Source of the DNA: CAYHPY01 sp964358485
Lineage (GTDB): Bacteria; Elusimicrobiota; Elusimicrobia; UBA1565; UBA9628
Reading direction: 5' to 3'
NCBI GenBank assembly: GCA_964358485.1
Contig: CAYHPY010000004.1
Location: 1-64,000 of the forward strand
DNA length: 64,000 nucleotides
This document shows, piece after piece, positions 7,298 through 15,499 of this stretch; the stretch's first letter is position 1, and every line of letters begins with the position of its first letter. A program made the position numbers and the translations under genes. The notes beneath the pieces are model-generated. The model had not been told where the DNA came from. It ran no database searches and saw nothing but the letters and a program-made list of their open reading frames with translations.

Positions 7298-8134
7298 GTG
7301 CCGACCACCGCCGCCGCCCAAACTTCTGATCTCAAAGCCCTGACCCGCTCGCTTCGGGTCGACATCATCCGCATGCTGGAGGCCGCCGGCTCGGGCCACC
7401 CGGGCGGCTCCCTGTCGATCATCGACATCCTGACCGTCCTCTACACCCGCTTTCTCACCCACGATCCCAAGCGGCCGGCCTGGCCCGATCGGGACCGCGT
7501 GATCCTCTCGAAAGGACACGCCTGCCCGGCGCTCTACGCGGTGATGGCCCACACCGGCTACTTTCCCAAGGCCGAGCTCATGACCCTGCGAAAGCTCGGC
7601 AGTCCGCTCCAGGGCCACCCGGACCGCCTGCGCCTGCCGGGCATCGAGCTGTCCACCGGCTCGCTGGGCCAGGGACTGTCGGTCGGCGTCGGGATGGCCC
7701 TGGCGGCCAAGCTCGATAAAAAAGATTTCCGGACCTACGTCGTCCTGGGAGACGGGGAAATGCAGGAAGGCCAGGTTTGGGAAGCGCTCATGTCGGCTCC
7801 CAAATTCAAGCTCGGCAACCTCACGGCGATCGTGGATTTCAACAACGGGCAGATCGACGGCCCGACTTCCGAGGTCATGGACATCGAACCCCTCAAATCC
7901 AAACTAGAGGCCTTCCGCTGGGAGGTCCGAGAGATCGACGGGCACGACCTCAACGCAATCGAGTGTGCCCTGGCCGAAACCCGCAAGCCGCGCGAGCGCC
8001 CGCTGGCGATCGTCGCCCGCACGGTCAAGGGCAAGGGGGTGTCCTTCATGGAGCACTCCATCGACTGGCACGGAAAATCCCCCAAGAAGGACGAGGCCGA
8101 CCGGGCCGTCCAGGAGATCCAAAATGCCCGCTAA
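7298..8134 (+). CDS. Transketolase, N-terminal (thiamine diphosphate) subunit
   Basis: 278 residues from GTG 7298. An ATG at 7241 would place 19 extra residues inside the divergent pnp gene. This is the ThDP-binding half of a split transketolase: SGHPGGSLS, SKGHACPALYAVM, STGSLGQGLSVGVGMA, and the metal/ThDP motif GDGEMQEGQVWEA ending near DFNNGQ. Works with the next gene product to move two-carbon units between sugar phosphates. The reading frame overlaps the partner gene by 11 bases, which suggests balanced translation of the two subunits. Confidence 0.95.
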   Translation: MPTTAAAQTSDLKALTRSLRVDIIRMLEAAGSGHPGGSLSIIDILTVLYTRFLTHDPKRPAWPDRDRVILSKGHACPALYAVMAHTGYFPKAELMTLRKLGSPLQGHPDRLRLPGIELSTGSLGQGLSVGVGMALAAKLDKKDFRTYVVLGDGEMQEGQVWEALMSAPKFKLGNLTAIVDFNNGQIDGPTSEVMDIEPLKSKLEAFRWEVREIDGHDLNAIECALAETRKPRERPLAIVARTVKGKGVSFMEHSIDWHGKSPKKDEADRAVQEIQNAR

Positions 8135-9068
8135 GGCCACTCGGGAGGCCTTCGGCGAGGCCGTTCTGGAACTGGGCGCCACGCACCCGGAGATCGTCGT
8201 CCTGGACGCGGACCTCTCCAAGTCCACGATGACCCAAGCCTTCTCCAAGAAATTTCCGGAGCGGCATTTCGAGCTGGGCATCGCCGAGCAGAACATGATC
8301 GGCGTCGCCGCCGGCCTGGCCTTGAGCGGCAAGGTCCCCTTCGTCACCAGCTTTTCCTGCTTTTTGATCGGGCGCCTGGAGACCATCCGCATCGCGGCGG
8401 CCTACAACAAGACCAACGTCAAGCTGGTCGGCACCCACGCCGGCCTGGGGATCGGCGAGGACGGCACCTCCCAGATGGGCCTGGAGGACGTCGGCGCCAT
8501 GCGCTGCCTGCCCAACATGACGGTCCTTCAGCCCGGCGACGCGCTGGAGACCAAGCAGGCCGTGGAGTGGATGGTCAAGCACGACGGGCCGGTTTTCATC
8601 CGCCTCACCCGCCAAAAAATGGACGACTGCCACGCCCCCGATTACAAATTCCAAATCGGCAAGGCCGACCTGATCTGGGAGCCCTCCCCCAAGCCCGCTC
8701 ACTTTCAGGCCACCATCTTCGCCTCCGGCGGGGGCGTTCCCGAGGCCCTGAAGGCCGCCAAGGAGCTCCAGCCCAAGGGCTTCGCGGCCCGGGTCGTCAA
8801 CGTCTGCTCCCTCAAGCCTTTCGACGCCGAGGCGGTAGAGCGCTACGCGAAGGATTCCGCCCGCCTGGTCACCGTCGAGGACCACAACGTCGTCGGCGGC
8901 CTGGGCTCGGCGGTCTGCGAGGCCGCGGCCCAAAAGGGCCTGGGCGTGCCCGTCGTCGTGGTCGGAGCCCGCGAGTTCGGCGAATCCGGGGCGCCCGCCG
9001 AGCTCTACGACCGCCACGGCCTGTCCTCCCCCCACATCGTCGAAGCCGCCCTTAGAAACCTCGACTAA
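8124..9068 (+). CDS. Transketolase, C-terminal (pyrimidine-binding) subunit
   Basis: 314 residues. Contains the Pyr domain with the catalytic Glu region GIAEQNMIGVAAGLAL, the loop GTHAGLGIGEDGTSQ, and the C-terminal transketolase domain (residues about 190-310). A good ribosome site (CAGGAGATCC) precedes ATG 8124 inside the end of the first subunit gene. Together the two halves make the non-oxidative pentose phosphate enzyme; rpe and rpiB elsewhere in the window supply its substrates. Its 3' end overlaps the convergent HTH gene by 17 bases. Confidence 0.95.
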   Translation: MPAKATREAFGEAVLELGATHPEIVVLDADLSKSTMTQAFSKKFPERHFELGIAEQNMIGVAAGLALSGKVPFVTSFSCFLIGRLETIRIAAAYNKTNVKLVGTHAGLGIGEDGTSQMGLEDVGAMRCLPNMTVLQPGDALETKQAVEWMVKHDGPVFIRLTRQKMDDCHAPDYKFQIGKADLIWEPSPKPAHFQATIFASGGGVPEALKAAKELQPKGFAARVVNVCSLKPFDAEAVERYAKDSARLVTVEDHNVVGGLGSAVCEAAAQKGLGVPVVVVGAREFGESGAPAELYDRHGLSSPHIVEAALRNLD

Positions 9069-9462
9069 GGGTCGGCCGCGCGTACGCCGACAACGGGATC
9101 AGGTCCGGTCCCGTCCACCGTTCACCGGGCCCCCATTTGGCCGACTCCCGATCGCCGACGACGTCGCCCAGGCGCCCGCGCGGCAAAGGCAGGACCAACA
9201 GACCGCAGGACATGGCGTCGAGAAGGCGGCGGATCGTCTCCAGCCGAACCCCCGCGCGTTCCGCCTCCACCCCGGCGATGTTTTTCTGGTTTATCCCGCT
9301 CAGCCCCGCCAAATCGGCCTGGCTCATACGCAAATAAGCGCGCAAGGCACGGACATACCTCCCCGGAGATAACCGCAGCCCCGGCGGAATCTTTCCCGCG
9401 TGGAGCATCAATTGGTTGATGGCCCGCCGGTCCGACAAAGTGCCCGTGGTTCGCCGCCCCAT
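9052..9462 (-). CDS. XRE-type helix-turn-helix protein (mobile mystery protein A-like)
   Basis: 136 residues. A helix-turn-helix of the lambda-repressor type lies at about residues 42-85 (LRAYLRMSQADLAGLSGINQ, then ETIRRLLDAM). The N-terminal stretch with INQLMLHAG and the PLPRG following the HTH resemble the family called mobile mystery protein A. The C-terminal 40 residues are not recognisable. It starts directly after the yraN stop (TAGATG), so the two are co-translated. No toxin partner is next to it. Confidence 0.75.
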   Translation of the reverse strand: MGRRTTGTLSDRRAINQLMLHAGKIPPGLRLSPGRYVRALRAYLRMSQADLAGLSGINQKNIAGVEAERAGVRLETIRRLLDAMSCGLLVLPLPRGRLGDVVGDRESAKWGPGERWTGPDLIPLSAYARPTLSRGF

Positions 9463-9816
9463 CTACCAACCCTCCCAAAACGCGCCCGCCAGATGCTCCC
9501 ACCGGCCTTTCTCGAAGGTCACCACGTCGAAGCGCATCGGGCAGTCCAACCTCCGCGCCGCGACGAAGGTCCGGGCCGCGCCGATCACCCGCAGGCGCTT
9601 GAGCGCTCCCACCGCCCCTGCCGCCCCGCCGAAGCCGGAGCTCGTTCGGCCTTTGACCTCCACGAAGACCAACTCTTGGCCGTCGCGGGCGATCAGGTCG
9701 ATCTCGCCCCTGCGGGTTCGGAAATTTCGCTCCAGGATCACGAACCCTTTGGATTCCAAGATCCGGGCCGCCGCCTCTTCGACTTCCCGGCCCGACACGA
9801 CGCTCGATTTCTCCAT
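9463..9816 (-). CDS. YraN/UPF0102 family endonuclease-fold protein
   Basis: 117 residues from ATG 9816. Shows the restriction-endonuclease-like core of UPF0102: GREVEEAAARILESKGF, NFRTRRGEIDLIARDG (acidic metal ligands), VFVEVKGR (the E-x-K catalytic motif). The function in cells is poorly known; a link to DNA processing is assumed. A TATTAT -10 ends about 4 bases before the ATG, so the message may be leaderless. In many bacteria this gene follows rnhB, as here, though a 252-bp gap with palindromes separates them. Confidence 0.88.
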   Translation of the reverse strand: MEKSSVVSGREVEEAAARILESKGFVILERNFRTRRGEIDLIARDGQELVFVEVKGRTSSGFGGAAGAVGALKRLRVIGAARTFVAARRLDCPMRFDVVTFEKGRWEHLAGAFWEGW

Positions 9817-10068
9817 ACCTATAATACGAGCGAACCCCCGAAAAGGTTCCATTCCACCGACGATGGGGGGGGCGTCCCGGGGGCCCCCGGGGAAGGCTCT
9901 AGAGAGTCCCCCAGAACCCCCACGGACCTCCGTTGAAACCCCCGGAGTCCCTCTGGGATTGATGGTAAATAGGCCATCAATCCTAGAGGGGGCGCGGGAG
10001 GTTCCTCAGGTAGGGCAACAGGGAGCCGGGAGGACCTCGAAGTCAGTCGAATTCCCCGGAAATCGAGG
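9817..10068. other. Intergenic region rnhB-yraN with repeat-like DNA
   Basis: 252 bases with no convincing gene. It contains runs of G and C, GGGGGCCCCCGGGG-type palindromes and the longer hairpin at 9951-9988. Two stretches read on opposite strands give the similar words PPLGLM and VPLGLM around that hairpin, which only reflects its symmetry. Confidence 0.5.
9951..9988. repeat. 15-bp-arm inverted repeat
   Basis: CTCTGGGATTGATGG at 9951-9965 and CCATCAATCCTAGAG at 9974-9988 pair with a single mismatch around an 8-base loop. No T run follows on either strand. Confidence 0.6.
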
Positions 10069-10728
10069 CTACGCGGCGGAGTCGGCCGGTTCCGCGGCCG
10101 GAAAACGGCCGCCCGCCAAGGCCGCCACGGGCGCGAAATCCCGGCGATGGATGGGTGCCGGCCCCAGGCGGCGGAGAGCTTCCAGGTGAGCGGCGGTGCC
10201 GTAGCCCTTATGACGCGCCAAGCCGTAGCCGGGAAAGCGCCGGTCCAGGCGCTCCATCCAGCGGTCGCGCACGACCTTGGCCACGATGCTGGCGCAGGCC
10301 ACGGCCAGGGAGAGGTCGTCGCCGCCGATGATGGGCTCCTGGGGAAGGGGGAAGTTATTGATCCGGCGGGGGCCGTCCACAGCCACGACGACCTTGCGGG
10401 TCCCCGCCGCACGAACGGCGGCGCGGCCCATGGCCGATAAAGAGGCATTGAGAATATTAACGCGCTCGATCTCGCTAGGAAAGGCCCAAGAAACGGAAAC
10501 GACGGCTTGGGAACGGATCCTACGGAACAAAAGACGGCGCCTGGCTGGGGCCAGGCGCTTGGAATCCCTCGCGAGGCTTAAGCCCCGGGGAAGGGGGAAA
10601 GGAAGGAGGACGGCGGCGGCGACGAGGGGTCCGGCCAGGGGGCCCCGGCCCGCCTCGTCCACGCCGACGACGGCCGAGGCCCCGTGGGCCTCGGCCAGTC
10701 GCCGGTCGTAACGAGCGCGCGCCAGCAC
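10069..10728 (-). CDS. rnhB: Ribonuclease HII
   Basis: 219 residues. Removes RNA from RNA-DNA hybrids, including single ribonucleotides left in DNA. Metal-binding acids sit in VGVDEAGRGPLAGPLVAA (DEAGRG motif), VVVAVDGP and the helix ACASIVAKVVRDRWM. The substrate-binding HKGYGT is also present. It follows rplS by 13 bases in the usual trmD-rplS-rnhB order. Confidence 0.96.
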   Translation of the reverse strand: MLARARYDRRLAEAHGASAVVGVDEAGRGPLAGPLVAAAVLLPFPLPRGLSLARDSKRLAPARRRLLFRRIRSQAVVSVSWAFPSEIERVNILNASLSAMGRAAVRAAGTRKVVVAVDGPRRINNFPLPQEPIIGGDDLSLAVACASIVAKVVRDRWMERLDRRFPGYGLARHKGYGTAAHLEALRRLGPAPIHRRDFAPVAALAGGRFPAAEPADSAA

Positions 10729-10741
10729 CCGGTGGTTTGGG

Positions 10742-11194
10742 TCAGGACTTGGCGGCCACGCCCATCGCCCGAGCCTCTCCTTTCGGGGAGGACGACGGAG
10801 GCTCGGAGGCCTTCGGCGCGGGAGCGGCGGGGGCGGAGGAAGAGTCCTTGGCGGGGGCCGGCTGTGCGCGGCCCTCGTCTTCCAGCAGGCGGGCGGCCTT
10901 TCCGGTCAACCCGCGCAGGTAGTAGAGGCGCGAGCGGCGAACGCGTCCGCTGCGCACCAGCTCGATCTTGTCGATGTGCGGGGAGTGGATGGGGAAGGTC
11001 CGCTCCACCCCGACGCCGAAGGAGGTTTTTCGGACGGTGAAGCTCTCCGAGACCCCGGACCCGCGGCGGCTCACGACGGTGCCCTCGAAGGTTTGAAGCC
11101 TTTCGCTCTCGCCTTCGACGACCTTGATGATCACCTTGACGGTGTCTCCCGGACGAAACTCCGGGGTCTTCTTTTCCAGCGGTTGCGCAACCAT
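10742..11194 (-). CDS. rplS: Large ribosomal subunit protein bL19
   Basis: 150 residues. The L19 core is clear: FRPGDTVKVIIKVVEGESER, FEGTVVSRRGSG, FTVRKTSFGVGVERTFP, SPHIDKIELVRSGRVRRSRL. The last 45 residues are an Ala/Pro/Ser-rich tail not found in typical L19 (about 115 residues); it probably projects from the ribosome surface. Confidence 0.97.
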   Translation of the reverse strand: MVAQPLEKKTPEFRPGDTVKVIIKVVEGESERLQTFEGTVVSRRGSGVSESFTVRKTSFGVGVERTFPIHSPHIDKIELVRSGRVRRSRLYYLRGLTGKAARLLEDEGRAQPAPAKDSSSAPAAPAPKASEPPSSSPKGEARAMGVAAKS

Positions 11195-11213
11195 ATGTTT
11201 CTCCTGAGAACTC

Positions 11214-11888
11214 CTAGTCTCCTGCTGCCAACAAATCGGGACGCTTGCGGCGGGTCGCGGCCAGCGCGGCCCGTTTGCGCCATTGCGCGATCCGCGCGTG
11301 GTCGCCGGACAATAGCGCGGCGGGAACGCGGCGGCCGCGCCAAACTCGCGGACGGGTGTATTGGGGATGATCCAAGGTCGGCCCCTCGAAGGACTCGGCC
11401 TCCACGGCCTCGCGCTTTTTCAGGACGCCGGGGAGCAGGCGGGCGACGGCGTCGATGACCACCATCGCGGGCAATTCCCCTCCGGTCAAGACGTAATCGC
11501 CGATCGAAATTTCCTCGTCGAACAACCGGGAGGCCCTTTCATCGATGCCTTCGTAATGGCCGCAGACCAGGACCACGTGGGGCAGGCCCGACAACCGGCG
11601 GGCCGTTGCGGCGTTGAAACGCGCCCCCGAGGCCGACAGGAGCACGACGCGGCTGTCTTTGCGCGCCACGCTCTTGACCGCGGCCCGCAGGGGGCCGGGC
11701 GCCAGGACCATCCCCGGGCCGCCGCCGAACGGGCGGTCGTCGACCGAGCCGCGCTTGCCCGGGGTGAAATCCCGGGGATTGGCGAAACCCAGCTCGAGCC
11801 GGCCCGAGGCGCGCGCGCGGCCCACGATGCTGTCGGTCGTGGGGCCGGCGAACATGCCCGGGAACAGGGTGACGACGTCGATTTTCAC
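11214..11888 (-). CDS. trmD: tRNA (guanine-N1)-methyltransferase
   Basis: 224 residues. Methylates G37 of tRNAs. SPOUT-fold trefoil-knot motifs are present: MKIDVVTLFPGMF, DDRPFGGGPGM, VLVCGHYEGIDER and EISIGDYVLTGGELPAMVVIDA. SAM binds in the knot. Normally rimM lies between khpA and trmD; here only 5 bases separate them. Confidence 0.97.
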   Translation of the reverse strand: MKIDVVTLFPGMFAGPTTDSIVGRARASGRLELGFANPRDFTPGKRGSVDDRPFGGGPGMVLAPGPLRAAVKSVARKDSRVVLLSASGARFNAATARRLSGLPHVVLVCGHYEGIDERASRLFDEEISIGDYVLTGGELPAMVVIDAVARLLPGVLKKREAVEAESFEGPTLDHPQYTRPRVWRGRRVPAALLSGDHARIAQWRKRAALAATRRKRPDLLAAGD

Positions 11889-11893
11889 CGGAG

Positions 11894-12121
11894 CTAGTCG
11901 ACCTCCACCATGGTCCGCAGGTTTTCCGCGGAGGCCGCCGCCTGGACGACCGTGCGGATGGCCTTGATCACCTTGCCCTGCTTGCCGATGATCCGGCCCT
12001 TGTCTTCCTCCGAAACGGTGAGGCGGATCTGCAGGACTCCATCCTCCGTGCTCTCCGTGGCCCGCACCTGCTCGGGATGGCCCGCCAGGCCCTTCGCGAT
12101 GTGAAGCACCAGTTCCTTCAT
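11894..12121 (-). CDS. khpA: KH-domain RNA-binding protein KhpA
   Basis: 75 residues from ATG 12121. A single KH domain with the GxxG loop in EEDKGRIIGKQGKVIKAIR. KhpA proteins bind RNA, often with KhpB. The ATG overlaps the rpsP stop (ATGA). Longer upstream starts would run into rpsP. Confidence 0.93.
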   Translation of the reverse strand: MKELVLHIAKGLAGHPEQVRATESTEDGVLQIRLTVSEEDKGRIIGKQGKVIKAIRTVVQAAASAENLRTMVEVD

Positions 12122-12378
12122 TTCGCGGCTCCCGCCTTTTTCATGGACTTGACCAAGGTCGCGACGGTCTCGGAAGGCTGCGCCCCCCGCGTGACCCAAT
12201 GCTCGTAGCGCTCCGGGCTCAACTGAAGCTTGTCGGAGGCCTTGTCGAGCCTCGGATTGTAGGACCCGATGACCTCGATCGGCTTGCCGGCGGCGCCCCG
12301 GCCCTTCTCGATCGCCACGACGCGGAAATAGGCCTGTTTGGGCTTTCCGGTTCTCTGCAGACGAATGACCACTGCCAT
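12118..12378 (-). CDS. rpsP: Small ribosomal subunit protein bS16
   Basis: 86 residues from ATG 12378, preceded at 7 bases by GGAGG. Core motifs VVIRLQRTGKPKQAYFRVVA and EVIGSYNPR are typical. It opens the ribosomal/tRNA-modification block rpsP-khpA-trmD-rplS-rnhB. Confidence 0.97.
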   Translation of the reverse strand: MAVVIRLQRTGKPKQAYFRVVAIEKGRGAAGKPIEVIGSYNPRLDKASDKLQLSPERYEHWVTRGAQPSETVATLVKSMKKAGAAK

Positions 12379-12402
12379 ATTCACTCCTCCTCGTCGCCGC
12401 CG

Positions 12403-13080
12403 TCAGGCGGCCGATGCGAACGCCGCTTTGGCGTTTTCCCGAATTTCACGAAACGCGGCGCCGTGGCCGTCGCCCCCCACGCCGCCGGGCCGGCCCAGGT
12501 GGCGGGCGGCGCGGGCCGGGCCCGCCCCCACGACGGTCGTCTTGTTGATTCCGCCGTCCACCTGAATCCAGGTTTTTCGTCCGGATTTGGACACCGCCGA
12601 GCGAAGGGCGGATACCTTCGAAAGCACTCCTTCCAGAAATTTGGCTCCGCCGAAACCCGGCTCGACGGTCATGACCAAGGCCAGATCCAACTCACCGACC
12701 ATGGGAAGGATGGGCTCCACGGGAGTGGCGGGCTTGACGGCCAGTCCGGCTCCACAGCCCAGGGACCGGAGCAGTCGGACGGCGGCGCGCGGATCGGCGC
12801 ACGCCTCCCAATGGACGGTGACCACGTCGGCCCCGGCCTTGGCGAACCACGGCGCCGCGGTCTCGGGGTTGGCGACCATCAGGTGGGCGTCCACGAAAAA
12901 ACCCTCGGCCTTGGCCATGCGGACATGGTCCGGGCCGAAGCTCAGATTGGGCACGAAATGCCCGTCCATGACGTCCACCGAGACCCACTCGGCCCCCGCG
13001 TCCTTGACCCGCCGCAGGCACTCCCCGAAGCGGGAAGGGTCGGCGGCAAGAAGCGAAGGGACGATCTGGGGAGCCGTCAC
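12403..13080 (-). CDS. rpe: Ribulose-phosphate 3-epimerase with altered C-terminal phosphate loop
   Basis: 225 residues. Interconverts ribulose-5-phosphate and xylulose-5-phosphate. The TIM-barrel signatures are normal up to about residue 180: PSLLAAD, VDVMDGHFVPNLSFGP, DAHLMV, TVEPGFGG, IQVDGGIN. The next part should read roughly HLVAGSAVFGGD, the loop that holds substrate phosphate, but reads HLGRPGGVGGD. In the DNA (12469-12501) this looks like two small deletions (2 and 1 bases) that cancel: the intermediate frame spells AGPAAWG, close to the expected loop. The rest of the C-terminus is normal. Either a real double frameshift or errors in a GC-rich stretch. Confidence 0.88.
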   Translation of the reverse strand: MTAPQIVPSLLAADPSRFGECLRRVKDAGAEWVSVDVMDGHFVPNLSFGPDHVRMAKAEGFFVDAHLMVANPETAAPWFAKAGADVVTVHWEACADPRAAVRLLRSLGCGAGLAVKPATPVEPILPMVGELDLALVMTVEPGFGGAKFLEGVLSKVSALRSAVSKSGRKTWIQVDGGINKTTVVGAGPARAARHLGRPGGVGGDGHGAAFREIRENAKAAFASAA

Positions 13081-14042
13081 AGGTCCCGCTCCTCGACCAG
13101 GATGCCGTTGAGGAAAATCTTCACGCGGGCGCCCCCCGTCTCTTGAAGGGGGATGTCGATCTTGGAACCGGGCCGCCGCAGGCCGTTGAAGAGCTCCCGC
13201 TCGCCGTATTTGTCGGCGACGACGATGCGGACCAAGCTCTCGTTGCCTCCCTGGGAAAGTTCGTAGTGAAAAGTCTTGGCTGGGGCTCCGGCCGGCCCTT
13301 CCTTGCTGGCGCGCCCGCTGACGACCGCCGCCACGGCGACCTTGCGGTCGGAGGGCAGAACGGTGTCGGGGGCGGGCGCTTGGCTCAGGACGGTCCCGGC
13401 GGGAAACAACGAGGTCGCGTCCTTGGAGACGCTGACCTGCAGGCCCTCCGAGGCGGCCCAGGCTTCGAACTCGGACACGTCCTTGCGCAGGAAATCGGGA
13501 ATCAGGCTCACCCCGGACGGAGGCTCGCCGGCGGAGACGCTGACGGAAACCAGGGAATTTCGCTCGACGCTGGCCTCCGCCTTCGGGTCCTGGGACATGA
13601 CCTGCCCCTTCTCGACCCGGAGGGAATAGGATTCGGCGACCTCACCCAGGGAAAGTTGATTCTGCCGCAGCAGCATCCCGGCGTTGCGCAGGGGCAGCCC
13701 CACCAGGCCCGGAACGAATACCGTCTCGCCGCCCTGGCTGAGGACCACGCGGACGATCTTGCCTTCCCGGACCACGGTGCCTGCGGGAGGATCCTGCCGT
13801 AGGATGGCCTGGACGGGGACCGAGGAATCGAACTCGCTGCCGTCTTTGCGGACGCCGAGGTTGAGAGGGGCCAAGACGGTCAAGGCCTCCCCCAAGGAAC
13901 GGCTCCGGAGATCCGGCACGGTCTGTATCGCACGGTTGTGAATCACTCCCTCCAAACCCCACTGAAACATATAATACGCCAAGCCGCCCAAAGCGGCCAA
14001 GACGGCGAGCTTTTCAAACGGTCGAGCCATCCCCAAACGCAT
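13077..14042 (-). CDS. Membrane-anchored PASTA-domain protein
   Basis: 321 residues. One N-terminal membrane helix (LAVLAALGGLAYYMFQWGL) is followed by three PASTA repeats outside the membrane (about residues 40-105, 107-173 and 180-243; VPDLRSRSLGEAL, VPGLVGLPLRNAGMLL, IPDFLRKDVSEFE). Then comes a C-terminal beta-rich domain of about 75 residues. PASTA domains bind peptidoglycan fragments, usually on kinases or penicillin-binding proteins; no kinase domain is present here. The start may instead be the ATG at 14030. Its stop overlaps the rpe start (ATGA). Confidence 0.88.
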   Translation of the reverse strand: MRLGMARPFEKLAVLAALGGLAYYMFQWGLEGVIHNRAIQTVPDLRSRSLGEALTVLAPLNLGVRKDGSEFDSSVPVQAILRQDPPAGTVVREGKIVRVVLSQGGETVFVPGLVGLPLRNAGMLLRQNQLSLGEVAESYSLRVEKGQVMSQDPKAEASVERNSLVSVSVSAGEPPSGVSLIPDFLRKDVSEFEAWAASEGLQVSVSKDATSLFPAGTVLSQAPAPDTVLPSDRKVAVAAVVSGRASKEGPAGAPAKTFHYELSQGGNESLVRIVVADKYGERELFNGLRRPGSKIDIPLQETGGARVKIFLNGILVEERDL

Positions 14043-14051
14043 GGTCTTTTT

Positions 14052-14990
14052 TTAGGCCGCCGGAAACGGATCGCCCGGGGCCAGACGCAAGCCGTTCAAG
14101 AAATCCGCAGCGGGGACCGGCTTTTTTCCTTCAGGCTGAACCAGGACGACCCACAGGCGGCTGCCGTCCGAGCATTGTACCAAAATCCCCCTGGAACGAT
14201 CAACGGAGATGATGGTCCCGGGGGGGAAAGAGGAAACCCCCTCTCCCAGGGCGGTTTTGACGATCCCCAGTCGGCGGGGCGGGGCGCCGGAGAGCTCCAG
14301 CCAGGTTTTAGGCCAAAGGGACAGCCCCCGAACGCGGTCGTGGATGCGGGCCGCCGCCTGCTGGAAAGAGAGCCGGCCGTCTTCCTTTTGGATCAATGGG
14401 GCCAGGCTCGGAGATCCGGATTGGGGGGTTCGCAGGACCCGTCCGGCCGCGATATCGGAAAGCGCCTCCCCCAAGCCTTCGGTCCCTATCCGGGTCAGCC
14501 GGGCCAGCAAGGCGCCGGCGTCCTCCTCGGGCCCGACCTGGGTCTCTCGGACCAATTGGACCGGCCCGGTGTCCATTCCCTCGTCCAGCCAGAAAATCGT
14601 CACCCCCGTCCGGCTCTCCCCATGAACCAAGGCCCATTGGACCGGCGCGGCCCCGCGGTACTTGGGCAGGAGGGAGAAATGGACGTTGATCGCCCCGAGG
14701 CGGGCCGCCGAGAGAATGTCCGGCTTGAGGATCCGCCCGTAGGCCACCACGACGGCCAGGTCGCAGTTCAGCGCGGCCAATTCGGAGGCGGCGTCCGAGG
14801 GACGGGCCGGTTGGAGAACTTTCAAGCCCAGTTCCAGGGCCCGCTTCTTGACCGGGGTCGGAGCCACCGACAAACCGCGCCCGGCGGGCTTGTCGGGCTG
14901 GCTGACGACCGCGGCGACCTCGTGCCCGCGCACGGCCTCCTCCAAAAAAGGGACGGCCGTTTCCGGGGTCCCGAAGAACACTATCCTCAC
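14052..14990 (-). CDS. fmt: Methionyl-tRNA formyltransferase
   Basis: 312 residues from GTG 14990, which overlaps the def stop (GTGA). Formylates Met-tRNAi with 10-formyl-THF. Motifs: RIVFFGTPETAVPFL, SQPDKPAGRG, and the catalytic block INVHFSLLPKYRGAAPVQWA followed by GVTIFWLDEGMDTG. The C-terminal OB-like tRNA-binding domain runs from about residue 205. Confidence 0.96.
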   Translation of the reverse strand: MRIVFFGTPETAVPFLEEAVRGHEVAAVVSQPDKPAGRGLSVAPTPVKKRALELGLKVLQPARPSDAASELAALNCDLAVVVAYGRILKPDILSAARLGAINVHFSLLPKYRGAAPVQWALVHGESRTGVTIFWLDEGMDTGPVQLVRETQVGPEEDAGALLARLTRIGTEGLGEALSDIAAGRVLRTPQSGSPSLAPLIQKEDGRLSFQQAAARIHDRVRGLSLWPKTWLELSGAPPRRLGIVKTALGEGVSSFPPGTIISVDRSRGILVQCSDGSRLWVVLVQPEGKKPVPAADFLNGLRLAPGDPFPAA

Positions 14991-15499
14991 GACCAGTTCT
15001 TCTTGAGGTCCTTGAGAATGCCCTGGACCCGCAGGCGCGCCTCGAAGGGAAGGTGGTCGATAAAGAGCTTGCCGTCCAAATGGTCGGTCTCGTGCTGAAA
15101 GGCCCGCGCCAACAGGCCCGTGCCCTCCATTTCGTAAGGCTCGCCGCGGGCGTCCAGCGCGCGGATGCGGGCCCGGACGGAGCGCGTGATTTTGGAGTAC
15201 AGACCCGGCAGGGACAGACAGCCTTCCTCCTCGTGCACGCCGCCTTCCAAGGAGAGAATCTCGGGGTTGATGAGCACCAAAGGCTGGCGCTTGCCTTCCG
15301 GCCGCACGTCGATGACCGCCAGACGCAGGGAAAGTCCGATCTGGGGCGCGGCCAAACCCACCCCGTTGACGGAGTGCATCGTCGCCCACATGTCCCGAAG
15401 CAGGCGCGGAAGATCCTTTTTAAGGGCCCCGTAATCCACGGGCTCGGCGGCCTTGCGCAGAACCGCCTCACCGTGCTTGGTAATGCGAAGAACGCTCAT
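14987..15499 (-). CDS. def: Peptide deformylase
   Basis: 170 residues. Removes the formyl group from new proteins. All three metal-site motifs are intact: GVGLAAPQIG, EEGCLSLPG (Cys ligand) and QHETDHLDG (two His ligands and the catalytic Glu). Paired with fmt as usual. Its ATG overlaps the stop of the upstream permease gene (TGATG). Confidence 0.97.
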   Translation of the reverse strand: MSVLRITKHGEAVLRKAAEPVDYGALKKDLPRLLRDMWATMHSVNGVGLAAPQIGLSLRLAVIDVRPEGKRQPLVLINPEILSLEGGVHEEEGCLSLPGLYSKITRSVRARIRALDARGEPYEMEGTGLLARAFQHETDHLDGKLFIDHLPFEARLRVQGILKDLKKNWS

